The position numbers and the translations under genes are program-made. The notes below the pieces were generated by a model. That model saw only the letters and a program-made list of their open reading frames with translations. It did no database searches and had not been told where the DNA came from. Below are positions 62,631-64,000 of a stretch of DNA of 64,000 bases, piece after piece (the first letter of the stretch is position 1; the number at the start of each line of letters is the position of its first letter). The DNA comes from Buxus sempervirens (lineage: Eukaryota; Streptophyta; Magnoliopsida; Buxales; Buxaceae): the NCBI GenBank assembly GCA_947561395.2, contig OX387184.1:37376766-37440765 (forward strand), read 5' to 3'.

Positions 62631-62750
62631 CCACGGACAGAAAACCGTCGACCAGGAAACCACGGCCAAAACCACGGACAGAAACCCGTCGACCAGGAAA
62701 CCACGGCCAAAACCACAGACAGAACCGTCGACCAGAAACCACAAACAATC
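62631..62750 (-). repeat. 41-bp tandem repeat in the M4 leader, three copies
   Basis: CCACGGACAGAAAMCCGTCG begins units at 62631, 62672 and (diverged) 62713; each continues ACCAGGAAACCACGGCCAAAA. Confidence 0.85.
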
Positions 62751-63034
62751 CACGGACAGAAACCCACGGCAAGAAAACAAACTGCCGTATAGAGCTCCGT
62801 GAACTTGCTTGGCGAGCACCCGCCGGAGAGCACCCACAATAATCCCAGAATCACCGAAACCCAGAATCACCGAATGATAGTCCCACGAACAGGTAGCCAC
62901 AGATGAACGATAATCCCAGATTCACCGAACGATAATCCCACAGACAGATGAAAATATGTGCAGACTCGAATGCTTCTCACGAACACCACCAACTTGCTCA
63001 CGAACAGAGCTTGGAACTCACGAACGCCGGCGAG

Positions 63035-64000
63035 TCAAAGCAGTAACCAAGGAGCTGAATCGAATATGTAGAAATTTCCTATGGTCTGGTAACTCAGTGT
63101 CAAAGAAAATGGTCCCCATAAGCTGGGATTGGGTTTGTGAACCAAAAGAAAGTGGTGGTTTGGGGATAACCAAACTTGACATATGGAATAAGGCAGCCAT
63201 TCTGAAGCATGTTTGGGCTATTACAAACAACTCTCATTCCTTATGGAGCCGTTGGATTCACTCCAATCACATCAAGAATCATAACTTCTGGGCTCTCAAG
63301 ACTCCAAGTTCATGTTCCTGGATATGGAGGAAGATATTAAAGTCAAGGACCTGGGCAGTCAACTTGATCCTCAAACGTATCTATAATGGAGACTCAACCT
63401 CCCTATGGTATGACAACTGGCACCCAGAAGGCCCCCTCCTCCATCGTTATGGCCAAAGATTGGCATATGATTCAGGTCTCCCACTTGATGCAAAGGTCTT
63501 GGCAATCATTGAAGATGATGAATGGGACGTTCCACTTTCCATTTCTGCTGATCTACTTGAAGTGTGGGGTAGACTCCATGAGTTACCAAAACCAGACACT
63601 AGCCGTGAAGACAAGACTATTTGGGCTCCATCAAACAATGACTCATGTGATATCAAGAGTGCATACAACTCACTTAACACTCCTCGGCCTAAGGTGAGAT
63701 GGATGAGATTGATATAGTTTCCAGGTAATATACCAAAACATTCCTTCATTTCATGGATGGCTTTTCATGAAAGGCTATTGACAAGAGACAAGCTAACAAG
63801 ATATAGAGTCACCCAAGATACAGTATGTGTGCTATGTCAAATTCATGGAGAATCACACCAGCACCTATTCTTTGAATGTGAGTTCAGCCGCAACATATGG
63901 GAAGGTCTTTTAAGACTTTCTTGTATCAACAGAATCAATAGGCCGTGGAGAGAGTTGATTGATTGGGCTTTGAATGCTTTCGTAGCACCTACAAAAACAA
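63035..64000 (+). pseudogene. P12 LINE ORF2, right block, runs off the window
   Basis: KAVTKELNRICRNFLWSG, GGLGITKLDIWNKAA, STSLWYDNWHPEG, DSGLPLDAKV and SAYNSLNTPRP, then TAG at 63715-63717 (TGG to TAG), FPGNIPKHSFISWMAF, CVLCQIHGESHQHLFFEC and INRPWRELIDWALNA up to the window end. Continues P12 from 56609 across M4. Confidence 0.9.

Larger units (their letters stand above)
56610..63034 (-). mobile_element. M4: full-length LINE, minus strand, one base from intact
   Basis: About 6.4 kb. Poly-T at 56610-56627, 3' end (minus strand) TTAATACACTTGGACTTATCTTCC, 3' UTR, ORF2, ORF1 (overlap ATGA at 60576-60579) and a leader with tandem repeats to about 63034. The only coding lesion seen is one extra C in a C6 run in ORF2. 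It splits P12. A clear TSD was not found; a few P12 residues may be lost at the junction. Confidence 0.88.

Overview
The window looks like a plant chromosome, most likely from an angiosperm and probably a eudicot; the species cannot be told from the sequence. It is made almost wholly of transposable elements. Sixteen copies or fragments of L1-clade non-LTR retrotransposons (LINEs) of the plant type are present, plus two micro-insertions. Their ORF1 carries a DUF4283-like region and a CCHC zinc knuckle. Their ORF2 has an endonuclease, a reverse transcriptase (RT) and a C-terminal zf-RVT Cys/His domain. They are accompanied by one Ty3/gypsy fragment and one long terminal-inverted-repeat DNA transposon of the Mutator (MULE) type. 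No rRNA, tRNA or bacterial-type feature was seen. The only host-like genes lie inside the MULE: an intact-looking three-exon gene with two GRF-type zinc fingers, and a broken piece of an NPH3/BTB-family gene.

Names used here: P = plus-strand LINE, M = minus-strand LINE, numbered left to right. Layout: P1 (1-669 and 19593-21445) is split by the MULE (670-19583). The MULE is split by M1 (1172-13429). M1 is split by P2 (4396-11377). P1 itself sits in a Ty3/gypsy element (21446-23436), which sits in P3 (23437-~25150 and 35029-35377). P3 also holds P4 (~25187-30772) and P5 (~30886-35028). P3 ends inside P6 (35378-35890), which ends inside M2 (35891-36725 and 43880-~44460). M2 is also split by P7 (~36726-43879). 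M2 abuts P8 (~44461-44732 and 55510-56058). P8 is split by M3 (44733-55509), which holds P9 (45122-47559), P10 (49240-50258) and P11 (54234-55180). P12 (~56119-56609 and ~63035-64000) is split by M4 (56610-~63034). Many of these joins are proven by target-site duplications (TSDs) and by coding frames that resume across the insert. The outer ones rest on a single junction because their other half lies left of the window.

Functional state: P2 is the one copy with a full 5' leader, open ORF1, open ORF2, poly-A and TSD. M4 is one base away from the same state. P5 has an open ORF2 but only the end of ORF1. M3 and P7 keep open ORF1s but broken ORF2s. The rest are truncated or carry stops, most of them single C-to-T type changes. 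Shared traits are a 3' end reading roughly GGACTTACYTTCC before poly-A, a start/stop overlap between ORF1 and ORF2 in most copies, leaders rich in a TTCGTGG-like repeat, and short conserved ORF1 motifs (FPPL, WxxLF, CCHC, basic-LVDE).
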